Origin: CAJLIR01 sp964408085
GTDB taxonomy: Bacteria; Bacillota_I; Bacilli_A; RF39; UBA660
Assembly (NCBI GenBank): GCA_964408085.1
Contig: CAYOYB010000002.1
Location: 1 to 64,000 of the forward strand
DNA: 64,000 nt
Direction of reading: 5' to 3'
Each line of letters opens with the position of its first letter. Within the stretch, counting starts at the first letter, position 1. Shown here piece after piece: positions 9,499 through 18,010 of this stretch. The position numbers and the translations under genes were made by a program. The notes beneath the pieces are model-generated. The model did no database searches, had not been told where the DNA came from, and was given only the letters and a program-made list of their open reading frames with translations.

Positions 9499-9576
9499 CT
9501 ATAGTCCTGCATTAGTATTTATTTTCTTTACAAATTGTTGTGATTTATTAACTCTATTTTCTTGTATTGCTTCCAT
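9499..9576 (-). CDS. 25-residue micro-ORF upstream of transglutaminase-like gene
   Basis: ATG at 9576, TAG at 9499-9501, with GAGGAA six bases before the start. The peptide begins MEAIQENRVNKSQQFVKKI and ends in NAGL; it is hydrophilic and has no transmembrane segment. The next gene starts two bases after its stop. It could be a coupling leader peptide, a small partner or a substrate of the downstream papain-fold protein. I recognise no family. Confidence 0.5.
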   Translation of the reverse strand: MEAIQENRVNKSQQFVKKINTNAGL

Positions 9577-9642
9577 CTAAATTCCTCATAACTAATATTT
9601 AATGTTATATAATTTACTATAATTTAAAATTATTTTCAATAT

Positions 9643-9672
9643 AAAAAAATCCAATTTTTATATTTGGATTTT
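9643..9672 (-). terminator. Terminator after hybrid histidine kinase
   Basis: A perfect nine-base inverted repeat (AAAATCCAA/TTGGATTTT, minus strand) with an AT loop, continuing into a T run, five bases after the stop of the kinase gene. Confidence 0.8.
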
Positions 9673-9677
9673 AATTT

Positions 9678-11861
9678 TTAATTATTTTGTAAATATTTTT
9701 TTAAGATTGTATTTAATTCATCAACATTAATAGGTTTTGATAAATAATCATTAAAACCAACACTTAAATATTTTTCTTTAACACCAACAATAGCATCAGC
9801 TGTTAAAACAATAACAGGTGTTGAAAAATTATCTATTTTTTTAAGTTGTTTTAATGTTTCCACGCCATCCATATCTGGCATCATTTGATCCAATAAAATC
9901 AAATCAAATTGTTCGCCATTATTAATAAGCTCTAAACATTCTTTTCCACTTAATACTGATGTTGTTATTACCTCATAAGGCTTTAACAATTTTTCAGCTA
10001 CTTTTAAATTTAACTTATTATCATCAACTATTAATACTTTTTTACCAATTGCTTTAAAATTACTAGCTTTTTTCTTTTGTATTTTAATCATGTCAATATC
10101 ACCAATTGGTTTATCATCAATGATTTTTTGTTCAATTGTGATAGTAAAAATAGAGCCTTCTCCTACTTTACTTTCAGCAATTATTGAACCATTTAATAAA
10201 TCGATAAGTTTTCCAGAAATGGATAAACCCATACCTTGGATATAATTTTTATCGTTATTGGTTATCTTTTTATTATCATCAAAAAGACGTGATAATTTGC
10301 TTTTTTCAATACCAATTCCTGTATCAATAACAGATATTTGTAATTCAACATTTGAATTATGTTTAATACCTTTTGTTTTAATTGTTATAGCTCCATCTTC
10401 TGTAAATTTAATAGAATTATTTAATAAATTTAATATAATTTGTCTAATTTTACCATTATCACCAAATAATTTAGTTGGTAAATTTTTATCAATATCTAAT
10501 ACTAATTTTACTTTATCTTGATTAATACGTTCTTTAGTTAAATTATAAATATCTTTAAAAAATTTAGCAGTACTATATTCTTTTTCTTCTAATTTTAAAA
10601 CGCCTGATTCAATTTTAGAAATATCTAATATACCATCTATAACATCAAGTAAATTATTACTAGCACTATTAATATTTTCAATGTCTTCACGAACATTTTC
10701 ATTGATTTCATCAGCTAATACTGATTCACTTAAACCAATAATAGCATTCATAGGTGTTCTAATCTCATGAGACATAATTGATAAAAATTCTGATTTAGCA
10801 TCATTTGCTTGCTTAGTTTCCTTTAAAGCATTTTGTAACATGGCATTTTGTCTACGCATATATTCTGTATCTTCAGTAACATTTTTTGTTAAAACAGTAA
10901 CATGTTTCTCACCTTTATTTGTAGTAAAAAATAGTGTACTTTCTAACCAAATATTTTGTGTATCATCAGCTAAAGAATATTTTAGTGAAGTTGTTTCATT
11001 AAGTTGTTCGTTTGATAACTTTTCTAAATTATCTAATTCTAATACTTTAGAAAGATTATTATAATCTTCTTCTTTAATATGTGATTTAATAATATCTAAA
11101 AGTTCATTATAATTGCCTTTTTTAGAATCTCCAAAATATCTTATATCTTCTTTTAAATTTTTTAAAGTAAATTCCTGAGTAGTTAAATTAATATCTATTT
11201 CAATATCATATGATAAAGAAGTAATTTGATTAAGTTGACGTTCACGTGTTTTTATATCACTAGCTTGAGAAACTAATAAATGTTGTTGGTCATGTTCTTT
11301 AGTTGCGTCAGAAATTAAAATGACAAAATAACTAGATTTTTTTTCAATAAATGGATATATTTTTATTTTTAACCATCTAGTATGTTGATAACTAGGATTT
11401 CGATAGGAGAACATTTGACTTAAAAATTCACTTTGCTCATCCCAACTATCTAATTGGCTAGATAAAGATTCACTTTTAAAAATTTCTTTTATTATAGTCA
11501 TTTCATCTTTATCATTTATTTCATTTACCTTAATACCTAAAACATCATACATATTATGAGTCATATAAACTAGTTCACGATTTTTATTATCATACATTAA
11601 ATAAATAGTATCTGAATTTTTTACAAGTGAATTAAACAATTGATCACGATGTTTAAGTTCCTTAGTTTTTTCTTTATTACGAATATAAATAATAATATAA
11701 AATATTAAAAATATTACTAAAATAGCAGCTATAGCCCCAACTATAATTGTTACCATAGTCTCACTACTTAAGGAACTATAATCTACAAATTTATAAGTTA
11801 ATAAAAGAACTGCTAACATAACAATAATCAAAATTGGAATAAATTTTTTACCTTTTAACAT
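9678..11861 (-). CDS. Hybrid sensor histidine kinase (PAS-HisKA-HATPase-REC)
   Basis: A 727-residue membrane kinase that autophosphorylates on His and passes the phosphate to its own receiver. Two transmembrane helices lie at about residues 8-22 and 36-60 with almost no extracellular loop. A PAS-like region follows (about 75-190), then HisKA with SHEIRTPMNAI (His near 365), an HATPase with LNNSIKFTEDG, DTGIGI and GMGLSI, and a C-terminal receiver (about 610-725) with VDDNKLNLK, phospho-acceptor Asp in LLDQMMPDMDG and KPI at the end. ATG 11861 follows AGGTGATAAAT. Last gene of a phosphorelay operon with the Hpt gene and a second hybrid kinase. Confidence 0.92.
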   Translation of the reverse strand: MLKGKKFIPILIIVMLAVLLLTYKFVDYSSLSSETMVTIIVGAIAAILVIFLIFYIIIYIRNKEKTKELKHRDQLFNSLVKNSDTIYLMYDNKNRELVYMTHNMYDVLGIKVNEINDKDEMTIIKEIFKSESLSSQLDSWDEQSEFLSQMFSYRNPSYQHTRWLKIKIYPFIEKKSSYFVILISDATKEHDQQHLLVSQASDIKTRERQLNQITSLSYDIEIDINLTTQEFTLKNLKEDIRYFGDSKKGNYNELLDIIKSHIKEEDYNNLSKVLELDNLEKLSNEQLNETTSLKYSLADDTQNIWLESTLFFTTNKGEKHVTVLTKNVTEDTEYMRRQNAMLQNALKETKQANDAKSEFLSIMSHEIRTPMNAIIGLSESVLADEINENVREDIENINSASNNLLDVIDGILDISKIESGVLKLEEKEYSTAKFFKDIYNLTKERINQDKVKLVLDIDKNLPTKLFGDNGKIRQIILNLLNNSIKFTEDGAITIKTKGIKHNSNVELQISVIDTGIGIEKSKLSRLFDDNKKITNNDKNYIQGMGLSISGKLIDLLNGSIIAESKVGEGSIFTITIEQKIIDDKPIGDIDMIKIQKKKASNFKAIGKKVLIVDDNKLNLKVAEKLLKPYEVITTSVLSGKECLELINNGEQFDLILLDQMMPDMDGVETLKQLKKIDNFSTPVIVLTADAIVGVKEKYLSVGFNDYLSKPINVDELNTILKKYLQNN

Positions 11862-11873
11862 ATTTATCACCTA

Positions 11874-12233
11874 CTATTTCCCTAAATATTCTTTAACGAT
11901 TTTAATAACACGATTAGCTTCTGCAAATAGTATTTCAAAATTATTATTAACATAATCAATATCGTTTTCTTTACTTTTCATTTCATGTTCAAAAGACATT
12001 TCAGCTAATTTAGTAAATCCTAAATACTTAGAATCACTTTTCATAGAGTGTACACCTATCGCATAATTAGCCATATCACTATTATCTTTGTATTGTTTTA
12101 AATTTGGTAAACGAGTTTCAGATTCATTCAAAAAATCTTCTAATGTTTCTTCATACATTTCCATATCACCAAGTAATTCAATACTACTATCAACATCAAT
12201 TCCATTTTCTTTTAATAAATTTACATCTTTCAT
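11874..12233 (-). CDS. Histidine phosphotransfer (Hpt) protein
   Basis: A 119-residue four-helix Hpt protein with the phospho-accepting His in VHSMKSDSKYLG (H62). It moves phosphate between receiver domains and has no other domain. It lies between two hybrid kinases, two bases after the upstream one stops and twelve bases before the next one begins, so it very likely links their receivers. A response regulator that would take the final phosphate is not in the window. Confidence 0.9.
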   Translation of the reverse strand: MKDVNLLKENGIDVDSSIELLGDMEMYEETLEDFLNESETRLPNLKQYKDNSDMANYAIGVHSMKSDSKYLGFTKLAEMSFEHEMKSKENDIDYVNNNFEILFAEANRVIKIVKEYLGK

Positions 12234-12235
12234 TT

Positions 12236-14068
12236 TTATTTTTCCTTTCCTAAAAATTTTTGGATTATAATAATTAATTCTTGTTTATCAATTGGTTTTG
12301 ATAAATAATCATCAAAGCCATCCTTAAGATATTTTTCTCGCATTCCAGAAATAGCATTCGCTGTTAAAGCTATAGTTGGAATATTAAAATAATCTAATTG
12401 TTTTAAATTTTTTAAAGCCTCTACTCCTGTCATATTTGGCATCATATCATCCATTAAAATTAAATCATATACTTCTCCATTTTTAATCTTATCGATACAT
12501 TCTTGACCACTTGTAACTGTTTCGATATTAACATTTAAACTTTGTAATAATCTACCAGCCACTTTTAAATTAACCTTATTATCATCAACAACTATAATTT
12601 TCTTATTAGAAAAATCGTAATCTGTAAAATCTGATGTGTTTGTTGTTTCTTGTTCTAAATCTTCTATTTTTTTATTTACAATTCTTTGATCGATAGCTAC
12701 TGTAAATTTTGAACCCTGTCCATAAACACTTTGAACTACAATATTGCCATGCATTAGTTCAATTAGTTTTTTAGTAATAGCCATTCCTAGACCAGTTCCT
12801 TCAATTGTAATATTTTTTTCTAGATCAAAACGTTCAAATTTACTAAATAACTTATCAATATTTTCTTTTTTAATACCAATGCCTGTATCTTCAACAGAAA
12901 TAATTAACCTACAAATATCATCTTTAACAACTGTACTAACATTAAATTCTATATAACCTTCTTTAGTATATTTTATAGCATTTGTTAAAATATTTAAAAT
13001 AATCTGTTTGATTCTAACATGGTCACCATATAAAACTTGTGGAATATTAGAATCAAAGTTAGTTCTAAAATCAAGCTGTTTATCTCCTAATCTAGCCATT
13101 GATAAAGAAACTAATTCTTTTAATATTTTATTAAAATTATATTCTGTATTAACAATTTCTAATTTATTAGCCTCTATTTTAGAAATATCTAAAATACCAT
13201 TTACAATATCAAGCAAACTTTCAGAAGCTGATATAATATCTTCAACTTCATCTTTAGTACTCTCTGGTAAATTTTCTTCTTTTAATGCTTGACTAAATCC
13301 TACAATAGCATTAAGTGGCGTTCTAATTTCATGACTCATATTTGATAAGAATTCAGATTTTGCTTGATTAGCTTTTTCAGCCTGATCACGTGCAATATTA
13401 AGCTGTTCAATTAATTTCATATCAGGATTCTCAATGGTATGATACATCATGCTTATTACTATGGCATGTAAAGATAGCATTAATGTTAATTCAGGATGAA
13501 GAGATTGAATTATTATAACAACAATACCAAGAGCTAAAAATACAATTAATGGATAATACTTTTTTAAAAATTTACTTCTTATATTACATAACAATAAACA
13601 TATACATACTCCTACTAGTATCATTGAAATTAAAGATACATAATTTACAGCAGGTCCAAATGAATAGGCAGCACCATTATCAATATGATAATCTAAATCA
13701 AGTATAAAAATAATTATCATACTTAAAAAGGACAAAAATATTCCAAATTTTTTAAGAAATCTCACAATTTTTTCTCTTTTTATCGAAATATACACAATAT
13801 AATATGTAAAAAGGAATGTCCAAAAAATAAGATATACCAAAATTAATTTTAAAAATAATATACATGTTGTATTATTAGTTGGGATAATATTTCTTATAGT
13901 TAGAGTTGTTGGAAAAACTTCAATTAATAGTCCTATTAATGTTAATACTACTAAAATACCATATATCTTGGTTTCTTTTGTTTTAACTCTTTTTTTAGAG
14001 AAAAATATAATAACTGTAAACAAACAATACGCTAAACTAATAATTGAAAAAAATATTCCATTTTGCAT
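12236..14068 (-). CDS. Hybrid sensor histidine kinase with multi-span N-terminal sensor
   Basis: A 610-residue kinase with about seven hydrophobic helices in the first 215 residues, resembling 7TM-type sensors, and no extracellular domain of note. A coiled linker leads to HisKA with SHEIRTPLNAI (H246), an HATPase with LTNAIKYTKEG, DTGIGI and GTGLGMAI, and a receiver with VDDNKVNLK, acceptor Asp in LMDDMMPNMTG and a closing KPI. First gene of the phosphorelay operon, followed by the Hpt gene two bases on. GGTGATGGTAG precedes the ATG. A terminator from the upstream ligase gene precedes it, so it likely has its own promoter. Confidence 0.92.
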   Translation of the reverse strand: MQNGIFFSIISLAYCLFTVIIFFSKKRVKTKETKIYGILVVLTLIGLLIEVFPTTLTIRNIIPTNNTTCILFLKLILVYLIFWTFLFTYYIVYISIKREKIVRFLKKFGIFLSFLSMIIIFILDLDYHIDNGAAYSFGPAVNYVSLISMILVGVCICLLLCNIRSKFLKKYYPLIVFLALGIVVIIIQSLHPELTLMLSLHAIVISMMYHTIENPDMKLIEQLNIARDQAEKANQAKSEFLSNMSHEIRTPLNAIVGFSQALKEENLPESTKDEVEDIISASESLLDIVNGILDISKIEANKLEIVNTEYNFNKILKELVSLSMARLGDKQLDFRTNFDSNIPQVLYGDHVRIKQIILNILTNAIKYTKEGYIEFNVSTVVKDDICRLIISVEDTGIGIKKENIDKLFSKFERFDLEKNITIEGTGLGMAITKKLIELMHGNIVVQSVYGQGSKFTVAIDQRIVNKKIEDLEQETTNTSDFTDYDFSNKKIIVVDDNKVNLKVAGRLLQSLNVNIETVTSGQECIDKIKNGEVYDLILMDDMMPNMTGVEALKNLKQLDYFNIPTIALTANAISGMREKYLKDGFDDYLSKPIDKQELIIIIQKFLGKEK

Positions 14069-14080
14069 CTACCATCACCC

Positions 14081-14093
14081 ATTATAAATTATA
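14081..14093 (-). promoter_or_regulatory. Candidate -10 elements of the phosphorelay operon
   Basis: Two overlapping TATAAT boxes (14088-14093 and 14081-14086, minus strand) lie between the ligase terminator and the kinase start at 14068. No strong -35 is visible; a TTAACT 18 bases upstream is inside the terminator hairpin. Confidence 0.4.
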
Positions 14094-14097
14094 TCAT

Positions 14098-14132
14098 AAA
14101 AAAAAAGAAAAGTTAATTATTTACTTTTCTTT
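14098..14132 (-). terminator. Terminator after adenylate-forming enzyme
   Basis: Ten-base stem AAAGAAAAGT/ACTTTTCTTT on the minus strand running into a long T tract. The ascending arm overlaps the last codons and stop of the ligase gene. Confidence 0.75.
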
Positions 14133-15967
14133 AATACTTTATTTGGTAAATTTATAATTACAAGTTTATCTGAAGCATCATAATCCTTGCAAATATCATT
14201 ACCAGTCTGTTGAAGAACTTTATATTCAACTTTCCCAACAGGTGTTCTAGGTAATTCTGATGATATAGCAATAATATTTGGCCAATATTTTTCAGGTAAA
14301 TTACTTTTAATTGTATTTAGTATACTATCAGTTGCATCAACAGTTGATAACCCAGTAAAATTATCTAATGAAAGGTGTAACACTAATAAATCACTATGAT
14401 TAGTCATCTTACAATTCTTTACATTTCTGTCTTTTTTTATAATTTCAACAATATCAAGCATATTAACTTTTTCTTTCTGTCCATTTCTTTGAATTTCAAT
14501 TGGAGATTTATATCGATCTAATACAGTTAAACAGCCATCATAATCAACAACAGCATAATCTCCTGTATCATACCAAATAACTCCATTTTTATCTGGAATT
14601 AAAACTTTATTTGTTAAATCGTCCCTTCCATAATATCCATTCATCATACATGGACCAGTTATAAATAATCTACCTGGTTGGCCATATGATAGATTATCAC
14701 CATTCTCATCTAATATTTTAACATTATTAAATGGTAAAGGTATACCAGCTGTACCAATCTTATTACAATATGGATGTGTAATACTAAATGTTGTATTAAC
14801 TTCTGAAGAACCAAATCCAGTCATTTGATAAACTCCAGTTTTATTATAAAAAGTTTCTGCTGCATTTAGTTCACAACGTTCTCCACCTATTATAGCATGT
14901 TTTAGGTTTTCACTAACTCTTTTTAAATCCTTTTCTGGTAAATTTAATATAGAACTCCATAAATATTGAGACCAAATTCCCATATTAACATTATGTTTTT
15001 TAAAATAATCTGGAATTTTGGAATATTCTAATAATAGTTCAATTATATTCACACCACCTAAACATAAAACAGCATGAACAATATCAGCATCCCAAAATGC
15101 TAAAAATGGTGGTACTAAAGCCAAATTTTTGGTATCATGTTTAAATCCAAATTTTCCAAGTTTTTGTTGAAATGCTAATGCATTATTAGCATCATGTGAA
15201 AGTAAAATTGCTTTATTAATACCTGTTGTACCACTAGTAAAAGAAATATTGCATGGTAATTTCTTTTCATATATTTCATTTAAATTTTTAGTATCAATTT
15301 TTTTACCTAACAATAAAAAATCATTCAATTTCATTTTTTCATTTATTTTTTTACCAGAAAGGAAATCTTTAACCAATTTTAATGTAATAAAAAACCTTTC
15401 TGGATTATAAATTGGTGTCGAATACTCCATAGGAAGTGATACTTTAATTGCATGAGAAAATTTAGAATCATTAATAACCGAGTAGATTTTATCTTCTAAA
15501 TAATCTAATGTAAATATCATTTTTGGGTTAACATTTTCTAATTGTCTATACAATCTATTTTTACCATCATCATTTATTCCCATATCCAAAACATTCAAAT
15601 TGCAAGTAATTAATCCTAATGAAGTAGCTGAATACTTAATTGCATACATTTCTGGAGTGGTAAGACTGATAGTGCATATTACATCACCCTTCTGTAATCC
15701 CAACGCAGAAAATGATTTTTCAAACTCTAGCACCATTTTTTCAAAATCTGAAACTGTAAACTTCTTCATTCCACGATTATCAATTATAATCCTATCTTTA
15801 TCTTGACCAATACATTGAAATAAATAATCCTTTTGCAGCATTTCAGGAAAAGATTGTTCAAAAACATCTGCATCATACCATTGTTCCCATATTCTATCTT
15901 CCGAAATATTACCAGTAATAGGTCTATCTAATTTTCTTCTCTTATTTTCATTAATTATATTTTCCAT
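14117..15967 (-). CDS. AMP-dependent acyl-CoA synthetase/ligase family protein
   Basis: A 616-residue class I adenylate-forming enzyme that would activate a carboxylate with ATP to an acyl-adenylate. Visible motifs are the P-loop FTSGTTGINKA (about 245-255), the aromatic motif GFGSSEVN, YDTGDYAV (about 477) and the C-terminal catalytic-lysine motif TPVGKVEYK. The N-terminal 60 residues resemble those of large acyl-CoA ligases. No carrier protein or partner is adjacent, so the substrate is unknown. The promoter (15998-16026) and a GAAGGGGGA ribosome site precede the ATG, and a terminator follows, so it is a single-gene unit upstream of the phosphorelay. Confidence 0.82.
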   Translation of the reverse strand: MENIINENKRRKLDRPITGNISEDRIWEQWYDADVFEQSFPEMLQKDYLFQCIGQDKDRIIIDNRGMKKFTVSDFEKMVLEFEKSFSALGLQKGDVICTISLTTPEMYAIKYSATSLGLITCNLNVLDMGINDDGKNRLYRQLENVNPKMIFTLDYLEDKIYSVINDSKFSHAIKVSLPMEYSTPIYNPERFFITLKLVKDFLSGKKINEKMKLNDFLLLGKKIDTKNLNEIYEKKLPCNISFTSGTTGINKAILLSHDANNALAFQQKLGKFGFKHDTKNLALVPPFLAFWDADIVHAVLCLGGVNIIELLLEYSKIPDYFKKHNVNMGIWSQYLWSSILNLPEKDLKRVSENLKHAIIGGERCELNAAETFYNKTGVYQMTGFGSSEVNTTFSITHPYCNKIGTAGIPLPFNNVKILDENGDNLSYGQPGRLFITGPCMMNGYYGRDDLTNKVLIPDKNGVIWYDTGDYAVVDYDGCLTVLDRYKSPIEIQRNGQKEKVNMLDIVEIIKKDRNVKNCKMTNHSDLLVLHLSLDNFTGLSTVDATDSILNTIKSNLPEKYWPNIIAISSELPRTPVGKVEYKVLQQTGNDICKDYDASDKLVIINLPNKVLKKSK

Positions 15968-15997
15968 TTCTATCTTCCCCCTTCATAGTAGTCACTT

Positions 15998-16026
15998 ATG
16001 TTAATAATTTTATGATTAATTGTCAA
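15998..16026 (-). promoter_or_regulatory. Promoter of adenylate-forming enzyme
   Basis: TTGACA (16021-16026, minus strand), 17-base spacer, TAACAT (15998-16003), about 30 bases upstream of the ATG. Confidence 0.7.
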
Positions 16027-16099
16027 TTTCTTTTGCGCGAATTGTCATTATTTTAACATAAAATGACCCTATTTCATTTAAATACACCCTTATTATATC

Positions 16100-16127
16100 A
16101 AAAAATGATACTTAAAGCATCATTTTA
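16100..16127 (-). terminator. Terminator after holin-like gene
   Basis: AAATGAT/ATCATTT stem on the minus strand followed by a T run, directly after the stop of the gene ending at 16128. Confidence 0.7.
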
Positions 16128-16466
16128 TTATAATTCTCCAAATATTTTTTTTATTTTTTCTAAGCATTCTAAACTATATTTCTTATAAGCTGTTAAAGTA
16201 ATGCTCATAAATTCCACTAATGTTATAATATCATTTGGTAATTCTATATCTATTCTTCTTAAAATAATTGGTGTTATTTCAATAACAAAGCAAAACCCAA
16301 TAACACATAAAGCTGCAATTCCTCCTTTTAAAAAGCCATAGAAAAATTTTTTAAAATCAAATCCTACTTCTTTAGTACCAATTAATGCACCTAAAACTGT
16401 ATCAATAACAAATAATAAACATAACACTAATAAAAATAAAGCTGAAGTAATAAAATTTTCAAACAT
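16128..16466 (-). CDS. Phage holin family (holin_4-like) membrane protein
   Basis: A 112-residue membrane protein with hydrophobic segments at about residues 8-26, 46-68 and 85-98. The order VIDTVLGALIGTK, then DFKKFFYGFLKGG, resembles the holin_4/TcdE family (D-x-x-LG, then a basic loop and a G-rich helix). Such proteins form membrane holes in phage lysis or toxin release, but chromosomal homologues are common and their role is unclear. No endolysin or phage gene is nearby. The ATG at 16466 is chosen since GGAGG is seven bases upstream; the earlier ATG is one base from it. Confidence 0.6.
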   Translation of the reverse strand: MFENFITSALFLLVLCLLFVIDTVLGALIGTKEVGFDFKKFFYGFLKGGIAALCVIGFCFVIEITPIILRRIDIELPNDIITLVEFMSITLTAYKKYSLECLEKIKKIFGEL

Positions 16467-16521
16467 TACCATACCTCCAAATCTCTATTATATTAGATTC
16501 GATACTATAAAATATGGTAAT

Positions 16522-16561
16522 AAAAAAAACATAGAAAATTTAATATTTAAATATTCCATGT
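16522..16561 (-). terminator. Terminator of the flavin electron-transfer operon
   Basis: An imperfect hairpin (ACATGGAA/TTTCTATGT arms, AT-rich inner part) ends in eight T on the minus strand, just after the FMN-binding lipoprotein gene. Confidence 0.65.
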
Positions 16562-16570
16562 CTATATTAT

Positions 16571-17053
16571 TTATTTAGCTTCATTTAATGCCATATTAAC
16601 AGCTGTATATATATCATCAATTTCGATTGTAACACCAGCTACAGAATCAGTTTTTGTTTTTGCATCATCTGTCCATTTAATCCAGTTTAGTCCTTGTTGT
16701 TTAACAATTTCATTTTCTAGAGTTTCAACTTGTTCATACCATTCAGCACCACCTGGAATATTTCCTATACTTGCTGAAGTAGATTTCATTCCATATTCAT
16801 CTCCAAGTTGTTTTTTCGTTGATAATGTTCCTGGAGTATGGATATAAGTAGAATCAATAAATACAGATTTAATCATTCCTAAATCATCAACATAAACAAC
16901 AGCTGTTGTTGTTAAAATTGAACCATAAGATTCACTTTGAGCATAACCAAAATATGTTCCTTCTTTATATATACCCTTTTCTGGCACTTCTTCACAACCT
17001 GTAAAAATAAAAATAGAAATTAAACATAAAAATAATCCTTTTATTCTTTTCAT
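16571..17053 (-). CDS. FMN-binding lipoprotein (PplA-like)
   Basis: A 160-residue lipoprotein: a short signal peptide with lipobox IFTGC (lipid Cys 20), then an FMN-binding domain of the RnfG/NqrC type. Near the C terminus TDSVAGVT matches the flavinylation motif recognised by ApbE, with T142 the likely FMN acceptor. In FLEET systems such proteins carry electrons on the outer face of the membrane. It is the last gene of an operon with ApbE, a NusG domain II protein and a Gx transporter, which supports this role. It has one FMN domain, whereas Listeria PplA has two. Confidence 0.85.
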   Translation of the reverse strand: MKRIKGLFLCLISIFIFTGCEEVPEKGIYKEGTYFGYAQSESYGSILTTTAVVYVDDLGMIKSVFIDSTYIHTPGTLSTKKQLGDEYGMKSTSASIGNIPGGAEWYEQVETLENEIVKQQGLNWIKWTDDAKTKTDSVAGVTIEIDDIYTAVNMALNEAK

Positions 17054-17130
17054 TCTTTCTCTCCTATCATATATAAGTTATTATATCATAATTAAAAATC
17101 TTTTTCAATATCTACAAAATTAGCTATAAA

Positions 17131-17634
17131 TTACCAATTTATCGATGTATCTAATACTTTTTTAATCTCCTTTGTCAAAAAACCTATCGAAATACCTGTT
17201 GGCAACGATAAAATTAAAGCCCATGCCATATAATAAATCATATTTAGATTATAAAATAATATCGCTATTATAATTTGTCCTATTGTGTGGCTAATTGAAC
17301 CAATTATACTAACGCCAACCATTGATAACTTACTTACTTTTTTAGCAGCATACATCGCTATAACACTTAAAACTGATCCCCCTAAACTAAAGAAAAAGCT
17401 CATACTAAATAATCCTGTTCTAAGTATTCCTACTAAAAAAACTCTTAAAATTGATATTAGTAATGCATCTTTAAAGCCATAGACATATATAGCTAATAAA
17501 ATAACTATATTAGCTAAACCTAATTTAAATCCGGGAATTACTCCATAAAAAAATGGTACAAAACTTTCAATAATATTTAGAACAACTGATAAAGCAAGCA
17601 ACATAGCTATGCGACTAATTTTTTTTATTTCCAT
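17131..17634 (-). CDS. Gx transporter family membrane protein (EetB-like)
   Basis: A 167-residue integral membrane protein with about five or six helices, GVIPGFKLGLANI near residues 32-44 and a Gly-rich FFSLGGSVLS helix. This is the pattern of the Gx transporter family, related to ECF substrate-binding components. In FLEET loci this protein is called EetB and works with EetA, probably in flavin or quinone-linked electron transfer; its exact substrate is not established. GAGGTGA before the ATG overlaps the stop of the upstream NusG domain II gene, so the two are translationally coupled. Confidence 0.8.
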   Translation of the reverse strand: MEIKKISRIAMLLALSVVLNIIESFVPFFYGVIPGFKLGLANIVILLAIYVYGFKDALLISILRVFLVGILRTGLFSMSFFFSLGGSVLSVIAMYAAKKVSKLSMVGVSIIGSISHTIGQIIIAILFYNLNMIYYMAWALILSLPTGISIGFLTKEIKKVLDTSINW

Positions 17635-17638
17635 ATGC

Positions 17639-18010
17639 TCACCTCAATACTGTATCTAAATTATTTTGTTCCTTACTAGATATTTTAATAATAATTTTAT
17701 TTGGCAAACAGACAATTGTCTCATAAGACTTTTCAATAAAACCTTGTTTACTACATAAATGAAGTGGACTATCCTCTTCCTCTACTTTAACTTTTCCGTT
17801 GTTAGTTATTATTTTTACAGGTCCATTATATCCTTCAACAATATATTCTTTTTCTTCTTTATTAGTTAAATCAATAACTAAAACTAAATTATTATCATAA
17901 TATACCAATGCCTGTTTATTAGATTCTTTATCTATAATAGCTATCATAAACAAGACTATGATAGCTATTGCTAAAATTATTATAATAAGTTTTAAATCGT
18001 TTTTATTCAT
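17639..18010 (-). CDS. NusG domain II-containing protein (EetA-like)
   Basis: A 123-residue protein with one N-terminal membrane helix (about residues 7-24) and an extracellular beta domain of NusG-domain-II type (YNGPVKIITNNGKVKVEE, then LHLCSKQGFI and a closing CLPNKIIIKI). Two conserved Cys lie in the external part. It corresponds to EetA of flavin-based extracellular electron transfer. It overlaps the ApbE gene by eight bases and ends in TGA five bases before the next start, confirming operon structure and TGA as a stop. Confidence 0.8.
   Translation of the reverse strand: MNKNDLKLIIIILAIAIIVLFMIAIIDKESNKQALVYYDNNLVLVIDLTNKEEKEYIVEGYNGPVKIITNNGKVKVEEEDSPLHLCSKQGFIEKSYETIVCLPNKIIIKISSKEQNNLDTVLR

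Noticed and set aside
16128..16466. Prophage remnant
   Set aside because: The holin-like gene has no phage neighbours.
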